Source of the DNA: Cannabis sativa
Taxonomy: Eukaryota; Streptophyta; Magnoliopsida; Rosales; Cannabaceae
Length of the DNA stretch: 64,000 bases
Assembly: GCF_029168945.1 (NCBI RefSeq)
Contig: NC_083602.1
Location: forward strand, 77,148,600 to 77,212,599
Reading direction: 5' to 3'
Part shown: positions 10,895 to 22,317 of the stretch, piece after piece
Numbering within the stretch: position 1 is the first letter of the stretch
Layout of the letters: each line of letters starts with the position of its first letter
Position numbers and translations under genes: made by a program
The notes under the pieces: model-generated
Database searches by the model: none
The model's input: the letters and a program-made list of their open reading frames with translations, nothing else
What the model was told of the DNA's origin: nothing

Positions 10895-12680
10895 TCAGGA
10901 GAATAGTGACTCTGGTACGCTTCATGATGAACTGAGTACATACTCAGCCCAAACAACCTAAATTCATAATGCGACTTCTGCCATAGTGCATCGGTGTCAC
11001 TCCATACAACCCGAGGTCGAACTGGATTCGGTGAGTTCGTTAGGAGAGTAGTCACTCCGGTACCCCACAGCTAACTTCACTACATACTGTGTGTCACCGG
11101 GCCCGTAAACACCGCAAGTCACAGTGTGATTAGTACGAATGGTTGAGTGTCACTCCGTACAACCGTAGGTCGAACAAGATTCGGTGAGTTCGTTAGGAGA
11201 GTAGTGACTCCGGTACCCCAAAGCTAACTTCACTACATACTGTGTGTCACCGGGCCCGTAAACACCGCAAGTCACAGTGTGAGTACTACGAATGGTTGAG
11301 TGTCACTCCTACAACCCTAGGTCGAACTGGATTCGGTGAGTTCCTTGGGAGAGTAGTGACTCCGGTACCCCACAGCTAACTTCACTACATACTGTGTGAC
11401 ATTCCGTACAACACTAGGTCGAATGGTTGAGTGTCACTCTGTACAACTCGAGGTCGAACTGGATTTGGTGAGTTCGTTGGGAGAGTAGTGACTACGGTAC
11501 CCCACAGCTAACTTCACTACATACTGTGTGACACTCCGTACAACACTAGGTCGAATGGTTGAGTGTCACTCCGTACAACTCGAGGTCGAACTGGATTCGG
11601 TGAGTTCGTTGGGAGAGTAGTGACTACGGTACCCCATAGCTAACTTCACTACATACTGTGTGATACTCCGTACAACACTAGGTCGAATGGTTGAGTGTCA
11701 CTCCGTACAACCCTAGGTCGAACTGGATTCGGTGAGTTCGTTGGGAGAGTAGTGACTCCGGTACCGCACAGCTAACTTCACTACATATTGTGTGACACTC
11801 CGTACAACACTAGGTCGAATGGTTGAGTGTCACTCTGTACAACTCGAGGTCGAACTGGATTCGGTGAGTTCGTTGGGAGAGTAGTGACTACGGTACCCCA
11901 CAGCTAACTTCACTACATACTGTGTGACACTCCGTACAACACTAGGTCGAATGGTTGAGTGTCACTCCGTACAAATCGAGGCCGAACTCGATTCGGTGAG
12001 TTCGTTGGGAGAGTAGTGACTCCGGTACCCCACAGCTAACTTCACTACATACTGTGTGACACTCCGTACAACACTTGGTCGAATGGTTGAGTGTCACTCC
12101 GTACAACCCTAGGTCGAACTGGATTCGGTGAGTTCGTTGGGAGAGTAGTGACTCCGGTACCCCACAGCTAACTTCACTACATACTGTGTGACACTCCGTA
12201 CAACACTAGGTCAAATGGTTGAGTGTCACTCTGTACAACTCGAGGTCGAACTGGATTCGGTGAGTTCGTTGGGAGAGTAGTGATTATGGTACCCCACAGC
12301 TAACTTCACTACATACTGTGTGACACTCCGTACAACACTAGGTCGAATGGTTGAGTGTCACTCCGTACAACTCGAGGTCGAACTGGATTCGGTGAGTTCG
12401 TTGGGAGAGTAGTGACTACGGTACCCCATAGCTAACTTCACTACATACTGTGTGACACCGGGCCCGTAAACACCGCAAGTCACAGTGTGAGTACTACGAA
12501 TGGTTGAGTGTCACTTCGTACAACCCTAGGTCGAACTGGATTCGGTGAGTTCGTTAGGAGAGTAGTGACTCCGGTACCCCACAGCTAACTTCACTACATA
12601 CTGTGTGTCACCTGGCCCAACACTAGGTCGAAATGGGTTCAGTGAGTTCGTTTGGGGAGTAGGGACTCCGGTATCGTCAA
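10895..12680. repeat. Satellite-like tandem array, 132/153-bp units with trimeric higher-order period
   Basis: The landmark GGTCGAACTGGATTCGGTGA recurs at 11015, 11168, 11320, 11452, 11584, 11716, 11848, 11980, 12112, 12244, 12376 and 12529, with a degenerate copy at 12626 and a partial unit near 10,895. Inner units are exactly 132 bp. Units at both ends are about 153 bp because they carry an extra block with CGGGCCCGTAAACACCGCAA. Variant bases repeat every three units (396 bp): CACTCTGTACAACTCGAGG occurs in the units at 11452, 11848 and 12244; CCCTAGG with ACTCCGG in the units at 11716, 12112 and 12529; CCCCATAG in the units at 11584 and 12376. Each unit also has an inner 35-bp direct subrepeat (CGTACAAC...GGTCGAA). 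It is GC-richer than its flanks and no protein is recognised. Confidence 0.9.
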
Positions 12681-13205
12681 GATTTATAATAATTAACATA
12701 CATGTTGTTATATGATTAAAAGAAATAAACATACAAATTGCAAACTCAATTAATAGAGAAAAAGTATTGCACAATTTGTTTATTAATTTTGGCCGACATG
12801 TGTATTTGGACATAACATAAAATATAAGAAAGTTCATACAATTCCATTAAACCAAACTAAACTGGTTGTATGTGTGGTTTATTCATGTGGGGAGAAATAT
12901 TTATGTGTTGTACTTTTAACTGTTCATAGAGTTGACATAAAATATTATTTTAATTTGATTGGACTGCTTGTGATTGACACTACTTTTTTGTATATAAGTA
13001 TAGTGGACCAAAGACTTTGAAGCAAAAAATTTAAGGGCAGCACGAAATATGCTCCCCAATTTTAATATACTTTCTAACATTTTCAAAGATATTCGGTTTC
13101 CCCCCTAAATTTATTTTCAGAAGCCTATTTCCACCATAAGGTCGAGGGAAATACTCCTTTTCAAGCCTCACTAACACCCTAATTTGGTTTGTTAAAAAAA
13201 AAAAC
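12681..13205. other. AT-rich spacer before the GRF gene
   Basis: Nothing coding is recognised. The last ~150 bases, which contain a pyrimidine-rich stretch (GGTTTCCCCCCTAAATTT), are probably the promoter and leader of the GRF gene at 13,206. Confidence 0.4.
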
Positions 13206-13652
13206 ATGGTGGCTGGTTCTGGAGAGGACCCCTACGGGTTCGAGAGGGATTTCCCTTCATGGAAAAATTCACTTGGGGGACACCCCCATTGCTACTGGGG
13301 TGATCTAGCTTATGTTCGGACTTCTAGTAGTAGAGCAAATCCTGGTCGTCGCTTCTTTGGATGTCCGCACTATGTAAGACTTCGAACGCCTTAATAATAT
13401 TTTAAACTAGGCTTTTTAAATATGGTAATGTACTTATTTTAACTTCAGGAGAATAACGAAAGTCGAGGATGTGATTACTTTTGTTGGATCGATCAAGTTC
13501 ATCCTAAAAAACCTGCAGACACTACTCTCAGATTGCGAAACCAAATAAGGAGTTTGGAGAAAGAGAAGATGCACCATGAAAACATTATTAAAAAATTATA
13601 TTTCATTATATTTATTTTCCTTTTCATCATTTGCCAACTTTCATTTCGTTAG
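13206..13652 (+). CDS. GRF-type zinc-finger protein with C-terminal membrane segment, two exons
   Basis: Exon 1 is 13,206-13,373 (56 codons, ATG start); intron 13,374-13,448 (GTAAGA...TTCAG); exon 2 is 13,449-13,652, ending TAG, giving 123 residues in phase. The GRF zinc finger spans about residues 28-71: HCYWGD, NPGRRFFGCPHY and GCDYFCWID, with C29, C53 and C64 visible. The second residue of the usual CxCG start is replaced (C29-Y-W31), so zinc binding may be altered. GRF domains bind single-stranded nucleic acid in DNA-repair proteins. Small plant GRF proteins with a short charged coil and a tail membrane helix are common and poorly understood. Here a charged stretch (about 80-100, RNQIRSLEKEKMHHE) precedes a hydrophobic helix (about 103-121). 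The splice phase, start and stop all fit, so this copy looks intact. Confidence 0.8.
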
Positions 13653-14434
13653 AGATATTATATGTGGTATGATGTTTATTTTATGTTTTTTAAGTATGTT
13701 GTCAAAGGAAAGGTAGGCATTTAAGTTGGTTCTATTAAAAATTTCTTAATTACTATTTGGTCATTGATTGTGAATGTCAATATGTGCGTAGTACACTAAT
13801 TAATCTAGTGTGAAATACTAGGATTTAAAGATAAATATCAATAATTTTCACAATATAATCCAAAAAGTCTTATAGTAACTTAGTCAATATTGTTGTGTTT
13901 CACTATATTGCATTTTAAAAATACTTAAACTTTTTTTTCAAAGTTTTAAATTACATGATTTACTTACCTATGAGTTTAATGCTTAATAGATTGGTACCAT
14001 TTTCAAACGTTGATGTTCAATACACTGCATTTTTGAAAAATAGTAACCTTTCTTTATTTTGATAGCTTTTAATTGCATTATATAGAAATGGTGAAATTGT
14101 GTGAACGCCAGAGTTATTATTTCTCATTATTGTACTGTACTTTAAGTATGAGTTTAATGTTTAATAGATTGGTACCATTGTTTATAATTTTTAATATGTT
14201 GGAGGTATCCATATAATTGTTGTAAACCTTGATGTTCAATACACTGCATTTTTGAAAAACAGTAACCTTTCTTTTTTTTTCTGATAGCTTTTAATTACAT
14301 TATTTACAAGTGGTAAAATTGTTACAAAGGAAATTGTGTGAAGGCCAGAGTTATTATTTCTCATTATTGTACTGTACTTACTCTTTTTGATCCAAATTTA
14401 TGTCCAAGGCCTGAATTAATGCCTTCATCTCTAC
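13653..14434. other. Non-coding, with a diverged direct repeat
   Basis: No gene is seen. TATGAGTTTAATGCTTAATA with GATTGGTACCATT (about 13,970-14,003) and then GATGTTCAATACACTGCATT (about 14,012) recur at about 14,147-14,180 and 14,230, separated in the second copy by extra sequence. Confidence 0.5.
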
Positions 14435-14840
14435 AATGGGAAAGTACATAAGTGTAGGTATTTTTATTATTTTGGCTATGGACATAATTGGACTAAAACG
14501 GATAGTGTGAAAGAGAAGGTAAAATTGGTCAATTTCATTTTCAAAATAATGTACTTCACTTATTGTTATGGTAAAAAAAAATCCAAAACCTAATAGTACT
14601 GGCAAAATATAACAACAGTAATAATATTCATAATAATAATGGGAAAGTACATAAGTATAGGTATTTTTATTATTTTGGCTATGGACATCATTTGACTAAA
14701 ACAGATAGTGTGAAAAAGAATGTAAAATTGGTTAATTTAATTTTCAGAATAATGTACTTCACATATTGTTATGGTAAAAAAATTTCGAAAACCTAATAGT
14801 AATGGCAAAATATAACAACAGTAATAATATTCACAATAAT
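14435..14840. repeat. 203-bp tandem duplication
   Basis: AATGGGAAAGTACATAAGTG begins at 14,435 and its near-identical copy begins at 14,638. Both contain TTTTGGCTATGGACAT and AATGTACTTCAC and end in GCAAAATATAACAACAGTAA. Not coding. Confidence 0.8.
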
Positions 14841-15178
14841 AATCACCATACAGTAATAATAATCTGTTCTACCAAATTCCAAAAACTACCACAAGTCTTA
14901 CCCTATAGTAAATTATAAAATCACCAACATTAGTGCAATTCCAAATCACCTAACAGTAGTATGATGCAAATATATAACATGACTCACTAAATATAATTTA
15001 TGACCTAAAACCTAACTTTTGTAACCATTGTACTGAATATACTAAATATATAAATAACGTAACTATTGTACTGAATATACTACTTGTTACTTATGGCCAG
15101 CCTTTTAGAATGACGGGTTTTCGGGGACTTGCTTTTGCTAGTCCACATGTTGTCGGACTTGGCCTTCGCTGTGCTGAA
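14841..15178. other. 3' flank of the Ulp1-like gene
   Basis: AT-rich, with no coding signal until the stop codon of the minus-strand gene at 15,179-15,181. Probably the 3' UTR and downstream flank of that gene. Confidence 0.4.
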
Positions 15179-18100
15179 TCAGGGGTCTCGAGGAGACCTT
15201 GATGGACTACGTAATGGTAAAGTTGTAGATGTTGATGGAAGAACTTGGGTTTTTCTCAATCCAAATTGCTTCTTAACTCCCTCCATCAAAGCATGTTTAG
15301 CCTTGTTACTCTCGTGGGTGACAATTTTGCCAACACATTCCAGTCTGGCTTCAATAGGATCAAACTGCATTGTACATTAGGAAACCAATTTAGTAATACA
15401 CATGACAACCAAATCCATAGAAACAAATCCATCAAAAAATAGATTGACACCTCAATTTCGTTATAAACGGTTAGTTAACTGGATGAAAACTTAAACTAAA
15501 GAAATCAACATTACATTACGTCTTCCATTATTTCATTTTCCTCGATTAGTGATTCCATGTACTTCATTACAAACATTTCACAATCGTGACCATTTTGTTG
15601 TTGTGGGTAGTCCTTGCTTGAAGAAAGAATTACAAATTCCTTGAAATTCAGGTCTCCTAGCTTGACAGGGGCAAACAATTGGTCAAAAGTCTGGAGCTGC
15701 AAAAAAATTAAAACAATCACAGTTGAGATTATTGCAATTACACTAATAAAACAACAAACCATGTACACACGTGCATACCATCTCTACGCAGGTGCTCAAA
15801 CGTGACCTCTTATGCATTGTAGAAGACAACGAGTCCCTAATTTCCACTGTTGTATTCTCCATGCTCACATTCGCCGCAAACCAGTGCGGAGCACTCTCGG
15901 TATCCAGTAGGGGTACCACCATCTGCGACAAAGTAAAGCAAACAACGTCATCTGAAAATTGAACTACACACATTTGATTCAACACAAAAGTTTCAAGAAA
16001 ATGCAAATTACAGTGTGACATAAACTCAAATCTGCATCGTAATAAAGAGTGGACCACTCTTGCTGCTTCTCCATCCTCTCCACAGTCATCGTTCTTCCAA
16101 GTAACTTGCTCTGCACAATAAGCACACATAATAGATTACATTTTAAATAAAAACATAGATTTCACAAAGTTTACAGCACAAATACAAAAGATTCATGTCC
16201 ACTTTTAAATATCAAATTTCATACCGAAATTCTGGTGGGCATAAACCAAGTTCTCTTTGTTCCAATGCCGTTGCGCTTCTTCTCTCAAAAATTCATGATT
16301 TGAGCAAAGCAATCTATGACCTGACATTTACACAAACAATATCCGTTATGTTGTCATTCATACAATTTCTAAATGGCATTAACTAAAATAATGAACTACA
16401 AATTTCAAAGAAACCAAATGGGAACTTCTACTACACTATTTGATATATCGGTCTCCGGTTTCATGCATTTGAAATACCTCCGCTCGACCTCAACTTTCCC
16501 AAAATGGGCTAACACTTCACTGAAATACAAAACAAATAATCAACAACGAAACGAATGTACTAATATCTACTATGTACACAGTAATCATGAAACATGAGAT
16601 TACCTCGGATCATTGGCGCTAGAGAAAATGTAACGGAAGAACTCGTACTGTTGATTTGAGTAACCCCTCTTCACAGTGAACGGACCAATCACCTTCCCTC
16701 CAGATTCTTTGAATCTTTCGAACGCAGCATCATCAAAATCATCCTTCATGGTCTGCTCAACTTCCTGTTTTAAAATAGCGGGGAGATCTTCTCCCGAAAA
16801 TTTCATAACCTCAAACGACTCATCAGAAACAACCACCTCAGTTGGAACAACGACCTTCTCTTCTGATAGATTAAGTGAAGGGACACTCTCTACATCATCA
16901 ACATCCTCTTCCAATTTATCCTTCGTCCCTTCACCATCCTTTTCCTCGACACCCACGCCATCCTTCTTCTCGGTCTCCCCGTTGAACGAAAGCGAGCGCT
17001 GAACTTTGCTCGTCTCAGGTATCTCCAACACTTCATTCATAGTCCCCTTCCCAAGGTAAGTCGAGAGTACCTTCAGTAACAGCTCTTTTGCGCTGTTCAC
17101 CTTCAAATCAAGCCGGAAGACCTCATCTTTCAACTCACACACAACTTTGAATATTGCGTCATTTGTGGGTTGCCCAACTGTAGCAGATTCAAAACTTGGT
17201 AGTAACACATATGTGTTAGTCAATTTCACCTGCTTAGTACACCAAAAAAACTAGTTAGCATTTCTCCCAAATAAAATTCTAACGCATCAGAAAATTGAAG
17301 TACTAAATGTACCTTTCCACTTGTGTGACCACCGTGGTCTCGAATCCACTTGTACACTGACTTGCACTGTTTTGTGGTCCAAAAGTCAATTGGAGCCACA
17401 GTGCGGTCCACGTGACTAGCAGTCCAGTCAACGTGCGTCAAATATACAAGCTGCCACCAAACAAAAGTGCATACATATATTACCACAGCAGTACACGAGA
17501 GAATAAAATTACTACCATCACAATAATTCGAAAACTTACCTGTAAAAATATCGTGCAACCGAAGACATTTTTGGTGTTCTCCGTCTTGTACCGGTGTAGA
17601 GAGCTCATTAGATATCGAAACCCGGCAGTCGCCCAATTCTTCTTCTTAATTGACCTTGTGTCAACTAAAGAATGCATGTAGCTAGTGCTGACCTCGGTAC
17701 CATTCTTCGGCAGTAACACAGTTCCAATACAGACAAGGAGAAACTTAATGAGAAACAGGTAGTCACTGTCGCTGGTTTCCTTGAGCTCATTCTCCAGCAA
17801 AGTTAGGGAATACCTATAGTCCTTGGCCTTAAAGAGGAGGTCAAACTCAACCAGGCCACGCTCACTTTCGGTTGCCACGGGTTCTCCGCCATCCCGGATT
17901 CCCATGACATCCTCAAACTGCTTGGAGGATAGTTGGATCGTTCTTCCAAATATCTCCAGCCGAGAAGTGGTTGGATCCACGTGATCGATCAGCCAACTAA
18001 CTATCTTAGCGTCTATGTACGGGGCATCCTCCCTTAAAAATGTTGAGAAACTGGCATTTCTCACCATTTCTTTTTGAGCCTCGTTGAGCAGTGGGACTAT

Positions 18101-18649
18101 TCTCCCCAAACGCCCGAAGGAGCAACGACCAGAAACTTGAACGTCCCCCACACCTTCGTTGTTGTCAATCCCTGGCTCAGCAGATAATGTCTCCTTCACC
18201 TTCTTCCCTTTCCCTCTACCAACAACCTTGGAGGGGGAAGCCTAGACTTCATATGAAGTCCAATGGTCAATCTCTTCCTCGCTAAGAAGCTTAAATTGCT
18301 CCTTAAAACTACGAAGCACTTGCAATATTAAGACTCTCGATTATTAAGTAATGTACGCTAAATAAAAGATAAAAAATAAAAGATCCATAACACAGTCCCA
18401 ATCACTCACATCTGCTTTAGATTTTTCTTTGTGTGCATCAGCATAAGCATAGAAATTGGCTTGGCTGTATCAATTAAATAAAGGAATGGAATTACAAATA
18501 TTATTTTCAAAACCAAAAAATATTACCACTAAAATAACTGCCACAAATAACTCACTAGTACTTCCTTAAGCTTCCTTCGGATCCTTCTTCTTTATCTCTG
18601 CTGCATCCTTTTTGTCTGCAGCAGCCCCCCTCTTCTGTTTATATACCAT
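15179..18649 (-). pseudogene. Ulp1-like (C48) cysteine protease with DUF1985/plant-mobile-type N-terminal region, multi-exon, three in-frame stops
   Basis: Minus-strand exons with matching GT...AG borders and phases: about 18,330-17,540; 17,450-17,313; 17,229-16,604; 16,519-16,435; 16,320-16,225; 16,110-16,012; 15,922-15,779; 15,696-15,520; 15,364-15,179. Two less certain first exons lie at 18,649-18,556 and 18,464-18,410. The first large exon holds a DUF1985/plant-mobile-like region (SWLIDHVDPTT, QFEDVMGIRDG). The 17,229 exon is acidic linker. The last exons form a C48 peptidase core: KRTWFMPTRIS, then His in APHWFA (15,886), Asp in EIRDSL (15,835), Gln in PQQQNGHDC and Cys (15,582). The usual DCG is DCE here. 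This architecture is typical of Ulp1 genes carried by plant MULEs, which would cleave SUMO-like conjugates. Stops at 18,568 (TAA), 18,244 (TAG) and 16,287 (TGA) interrupt it although every junction from the large exon onward is in phase. Confidence 0.75.
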
Positions 18650-21239
18650 TTTATAAACCTATTACACAAGACAAAATAACTTAAATTAACAAACATTCAA
18701 AACACTAAAATGTTGGAAGACAAAGACTTTGAATAATTCATTTTGATCGTCTAACATTTCAGTGTATTCATGAAATCCCGACACTTAATTTCCTATATGT
18801 GTACAATAACAGGTAGGCATCTCTTCCTATATAACATAATTTTATTATATGTATTATATGGAAATTGTTAAGTACAATGTACCAATATGCCTAAATAATG
18901 GATTCTGTATCTTGCTAGTTTTGTTATAATTATAATTTCCCTAAAGAAAAATTGAAATAAGATTAAAATGCAATTAAAAGCAATGTCAATTTCCCAAAAT
19001 CGAGTGGGCTGTACCAAACCAAGAACTCCAGTTACTGATTGGAACAAAAAAACCGCCAAGTACAGCAGTTCACAAACAATTAATAAAATAAACAAGTAAT
19101 AATAACAATAAAAATCACCCATCTTGTTGCAAAATAGTCTCCCTTTGCTTCCAAGTTATCATATTTTCCTAAGATAATTTACTATTACAATACCATCACA
19201 GCAAAGTCAGTTATACAGTATTTACTTTTAACATACAATGATGCCAACATATGTAATATAAAATATAGAAAAAATTATATTAAGATTTTATTGTAGTATA
19301 AAGGTTCAAGGGTAAATAGGCATCTCAGTGTAGATGCAGAAGGAACATGAAAATATACACTGAAAAGAATAAATAATAACGATCTACCACTATTTTTAAA
19401 CTTATTTTCTATCCCTTCCACATTTTTCCCCTATACCTAACATAGTCAAAATGTCCATAATTCTTCAAAGGAGAATGCAACTAATGTCTTACTTGCAAAC
19501 TAGAGTACTTACTAATGTCTTATTACACTTCCTCAAGTACGAACATTAAGCTTTGATGGGGTTGCAAAATGGGACTTCTAAACCTTGTCCACTTGTATAT
19601 TACTTTACAAAATAGCTTTCTTTTGATAATATTTTATAAGATGAATTCTATCCGGATGAGTGAAAAAATTTCGAAAGGGTTTTAATTTCATAAGGTCTAA
19701 AAAATGTACGAAAATTTTATTTTCTGCAGTACAAATATCTTTACAAAATTTAAAACATATATTTTTTTGAGTTATTCTTATCCGAATTTTTAATAGTACT
19801 CCTAATTTATCTGTGTTAAGTTTTTAATTCAATACACAACTTGTTTGGTTTGATAATATCTCATATTTCTATTAGGATATTTAAATTGTATGACATTATG
19901 CTCATTACCAATGAGTATAGTGCCTCTAAAATTGGTACCATACTTACAAATACTTGATGTTTTCATATTTTATCCCAAAAACAAGAAAGAAAGCCAAATC
20001 AGTTACATAATGATAAGATCACTAAAACACCATCCAACCGAATATTATAGAACTCGTGAATTATATTTTTCTCATGTTGCTCAAAAACATATGATACAGT
20101 TATATCTTTAGTCTTCACCGTACACATAACTGAAAAAGATAACATCTTTTTCTCTAATACCTATACATAAGGCCATAATAATAATAACAATACAACTATT
20201 TTTATTTTATTGGGTTCAAATTTTTAAATTGAAATGAGTTTTGTCATATTGCTCAAAAAATCTCCATTTATCCAATCCCCAAATATTCAAAATCCAAACA
20301 AGTCAACTAACACATTTCACAAATACCGAACTCAAAATACCTAAATCAAAATACCTAAATCAAAACCCCTAAATTACAGTACATTCCACACTAAATCAAA
20401 ATACCGAATCATATATTCATAAAAATGTATCACCAAAAACTCAAAACAATTTACAGTAAATTCCACACTAACAACCAAGCACATGCACGGGGGGAGACAG
20501 AGAGAAAGAAATGCAAACTCCATTCAACACAAAACCCGAGAGAAAGAGATAGAGAGAGACAGAGAAAGAAATACCTCCACACAGAAATGCACAATTCCGT
20601 TCAACACCTCACCCTCCACCCCTGAGACAAAATGGAAGATATTAAGTACACGAAAATGCAAAAACACCACGTTCGCTTGAAAAATGTATTTTTTTTTTCT
20701 GTGAAAAGTATGTAAAGTAGAACGGACAAAGTGTAAAACCCACCGTCGACACCCCCCTGTAACAACTCCAACAATGGCAGACTTCGAGTAATGTACACCA
20801 CAGTGAACAAAATGTACAGTATGGGTTTCACAACCTCAAATGAAAATGGAAAATGGAAAAACAAAATGGAAAATGAAAAAGAAAATGGAAATGAAAGAAC
20901 TTTGCTTTTGCCCTAGCAGAGACGAAAATGGAAATGAAAGAACTTTGCAAAATAAAAAACAAAATATAAATAACAATGAAATGGTATAATGGAGAGGGAC
21001 GACGGTTGATAGGTTGATAGGACTTGATTGATGGATGCTACGGTTCACTTTTCCATTTTTTAATAAATTTAAATTTCAAAAAAGTAACCGGTACCCATTT
21101 ATTTAACCCTACATACCCCTACATCAACCCCTACATGAACCCCAGCCTTTGGATTAAAGTAACTGCCCATCCGACGGTTACTGTACATCACGGATTGCAA
21201 TCCGTGTCCGTACATTAACGGGACAAAATCCGGTCCCAT
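18650..21239. other. AT-rich region upstream of the Ulp1-like gene
   Basis: No coding region is recognised; the short ORFs here look random. On the minus strand a CT-rich stretch at about 20,497-20,572 could be a leader of the Ulp1-like gene behind a long intron, but no splice partner could be fixed. A 25-bp direct repeat, GAAAATGGAAATGAAAGAAC..., occurs at about 20,880 and 20,925. Confidence 0.4.
20497..20572. repeat. GA/AG-rich low-complexity stretch
   Basis: Imperfect purine run with repeated GAGAGA and AGAGAAAGA blocks around 20,500-20,517 and 20,537-20,571, interrupted by one CATTCAACACAAAACC segment. CT-rich on the other strand, as in plant 5' leaders. Confidence 0.6.
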
Positions 21240-21858
21240 AAAATATATATATATTTTCGAAATTAATAAAATAATATTTAAAATTAAACCTACAATTTTG
21301 AAAAATTAGGTTTCAACTAACCTAAATATCATTTCAAAATTTGCTAACTACTTTTAAAAAATTTAATGTTATTTTATAAATTAAATATTCAATAAAAATA
21401 AAAAAGATAAATAAATATTTTTTTTCAGATTTTATGATTTAATTTAAATAAATAAAATAACAATATTTAAAAGTTAGCGAAATATCTTACTTCTATTTAA
21501 AATTACATGATTATAGTTATCTTATTTTAAATTTAAATAAGGTCAAATTATTTAAAAAAAATATTTAATTTAAAATTTAAAATCTGATCTTAAATTCAAA
21601 AATAAGATAAGATATAATCAAATTTAAAAATAAGATAGATAATTAAGCAAAAAAGATAGATATTTACTATTTTCAATTTCAAATTCAAATTACACTAATA
21701 TCATGAATTAATTTAAAAAATTAATTAATTTAATTATGATATTTAGAATTGAATTAGGAATAGTAAATGTCTAAATACAAAACTACACAAAAAATCGGAA
21801 GTTAAATCCATGAAATAGCATGAAAAATCGAAGAAAAACAAAAAAATTGCGAGCTGTA

Positions 21859-21946
21859 CGGACAGTATGCATTGCATACTGTCCGCGCGCGCGCATCAGC
21901 ATGCATGACCGAGAAATCTCGGCGCAAGAGGCTGCTAGCAGCCTCT
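21859..21946. other. Cluster of perfect inverted repeats in the GC-rich leader
   Basis: Three palindromic structures lie within 88 bp. At 21,859-21,885, 13-bp perfect arms (CGGACAGTATGCA) surround a single T. At 21,909-21,922, CCGAG and CTCGG arms flank AAAT. At 21,927-21,946 there is a perfect 20-bp palindrome, AGAGGCTGCTAGCAGCCTCT. An alternating CG tract (21,884-21,893) lies between them. In an RNA these would be strong hairpins. Confidence 0.85.
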
Positions 21947-22302
21947 CCGCGTACGGAAGCCTCGATTTCATACAGGAAACCGTGTCTGAGCGCGTGTTGT
22001 CCGAAGGTTGCCCCTCGTCCGCGCGCGTGGGTTGGTGCACGATCCCTGATATTTTTTGAAACTTCAAAAAATCATAACTAATTCAAATTAAATCGAAATT
22101 GAGTTCTGTAAAAAAGTAAATTGCTTAATTTTTTCCATAATATCCAATAAAAATAATTCCAGAAACAGATATTCAATTATTTTTCACGAAAATTCACAAA
22201 CATCAATCAATCATCAAACAACACTCAAAACAACATGATACCATCCAAAACACAAACAAATTGTTTTAAGTCCAAATTTCTTGCAAGCAAATCAATTACC
22301 AT

Positions 22303-22315
22303 GGCTCTGATACCA
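22303..22315 (-). other. Primer-binding site of element X (initiator tRNA-Met type)
   Basis: On the minus strand the sequence two bases after the LTR end is TGGTATCAGAGCC, complementary to the 3' end of plant initiator tRNA-Met. It fixes the orientation of X (minus) and shows that the LTR to its right is a 5' LTR, not a solo LTR. Confidence 0.85.
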
Positions 22316-22317
22316 TT

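Larger units (their letters stand above)
21240..22317 (-). mobile_element. Leader/internal remnant of minus-strand copia-like element X
   Basis: This lies immediately downstream, in the minus-strand sense, of the primer-binding site at 22,315-22,303 and so belongs to the internal part of the element whose LTR ends at 22,318. It is AT-rich apart from a GC-rich island at 21,850-22,045 with palindromes. The ORFs in the island are in all frames and resemble nothing, so it is likely an untranslated leader. The left limit near 21,240 is a guess; no gag or pol is seen. Confidence 0.5.

Noticed and set aside
10985..12640. Possible CRISPR-like array or minisatellite-coded protein
   Set aside because: Repeat units are contiguous with no unique spacers, the genome is eukaryotic, and no frame stays open through the units; it is an ordinary tandem satellite in form.
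19890..20111. 73-codon ORF
   Set aside because: AT-rich composition, no promoter context or domain, and no conserved features; treated as chance.
21783..22067. 94-codon minus-strand ORF and two overlapping plus-strand ORFs
   Set aside because: All three come from the GC-rich palindromic leader and are open simply because GC-rich DNA has few stop codons; no domain is seen.
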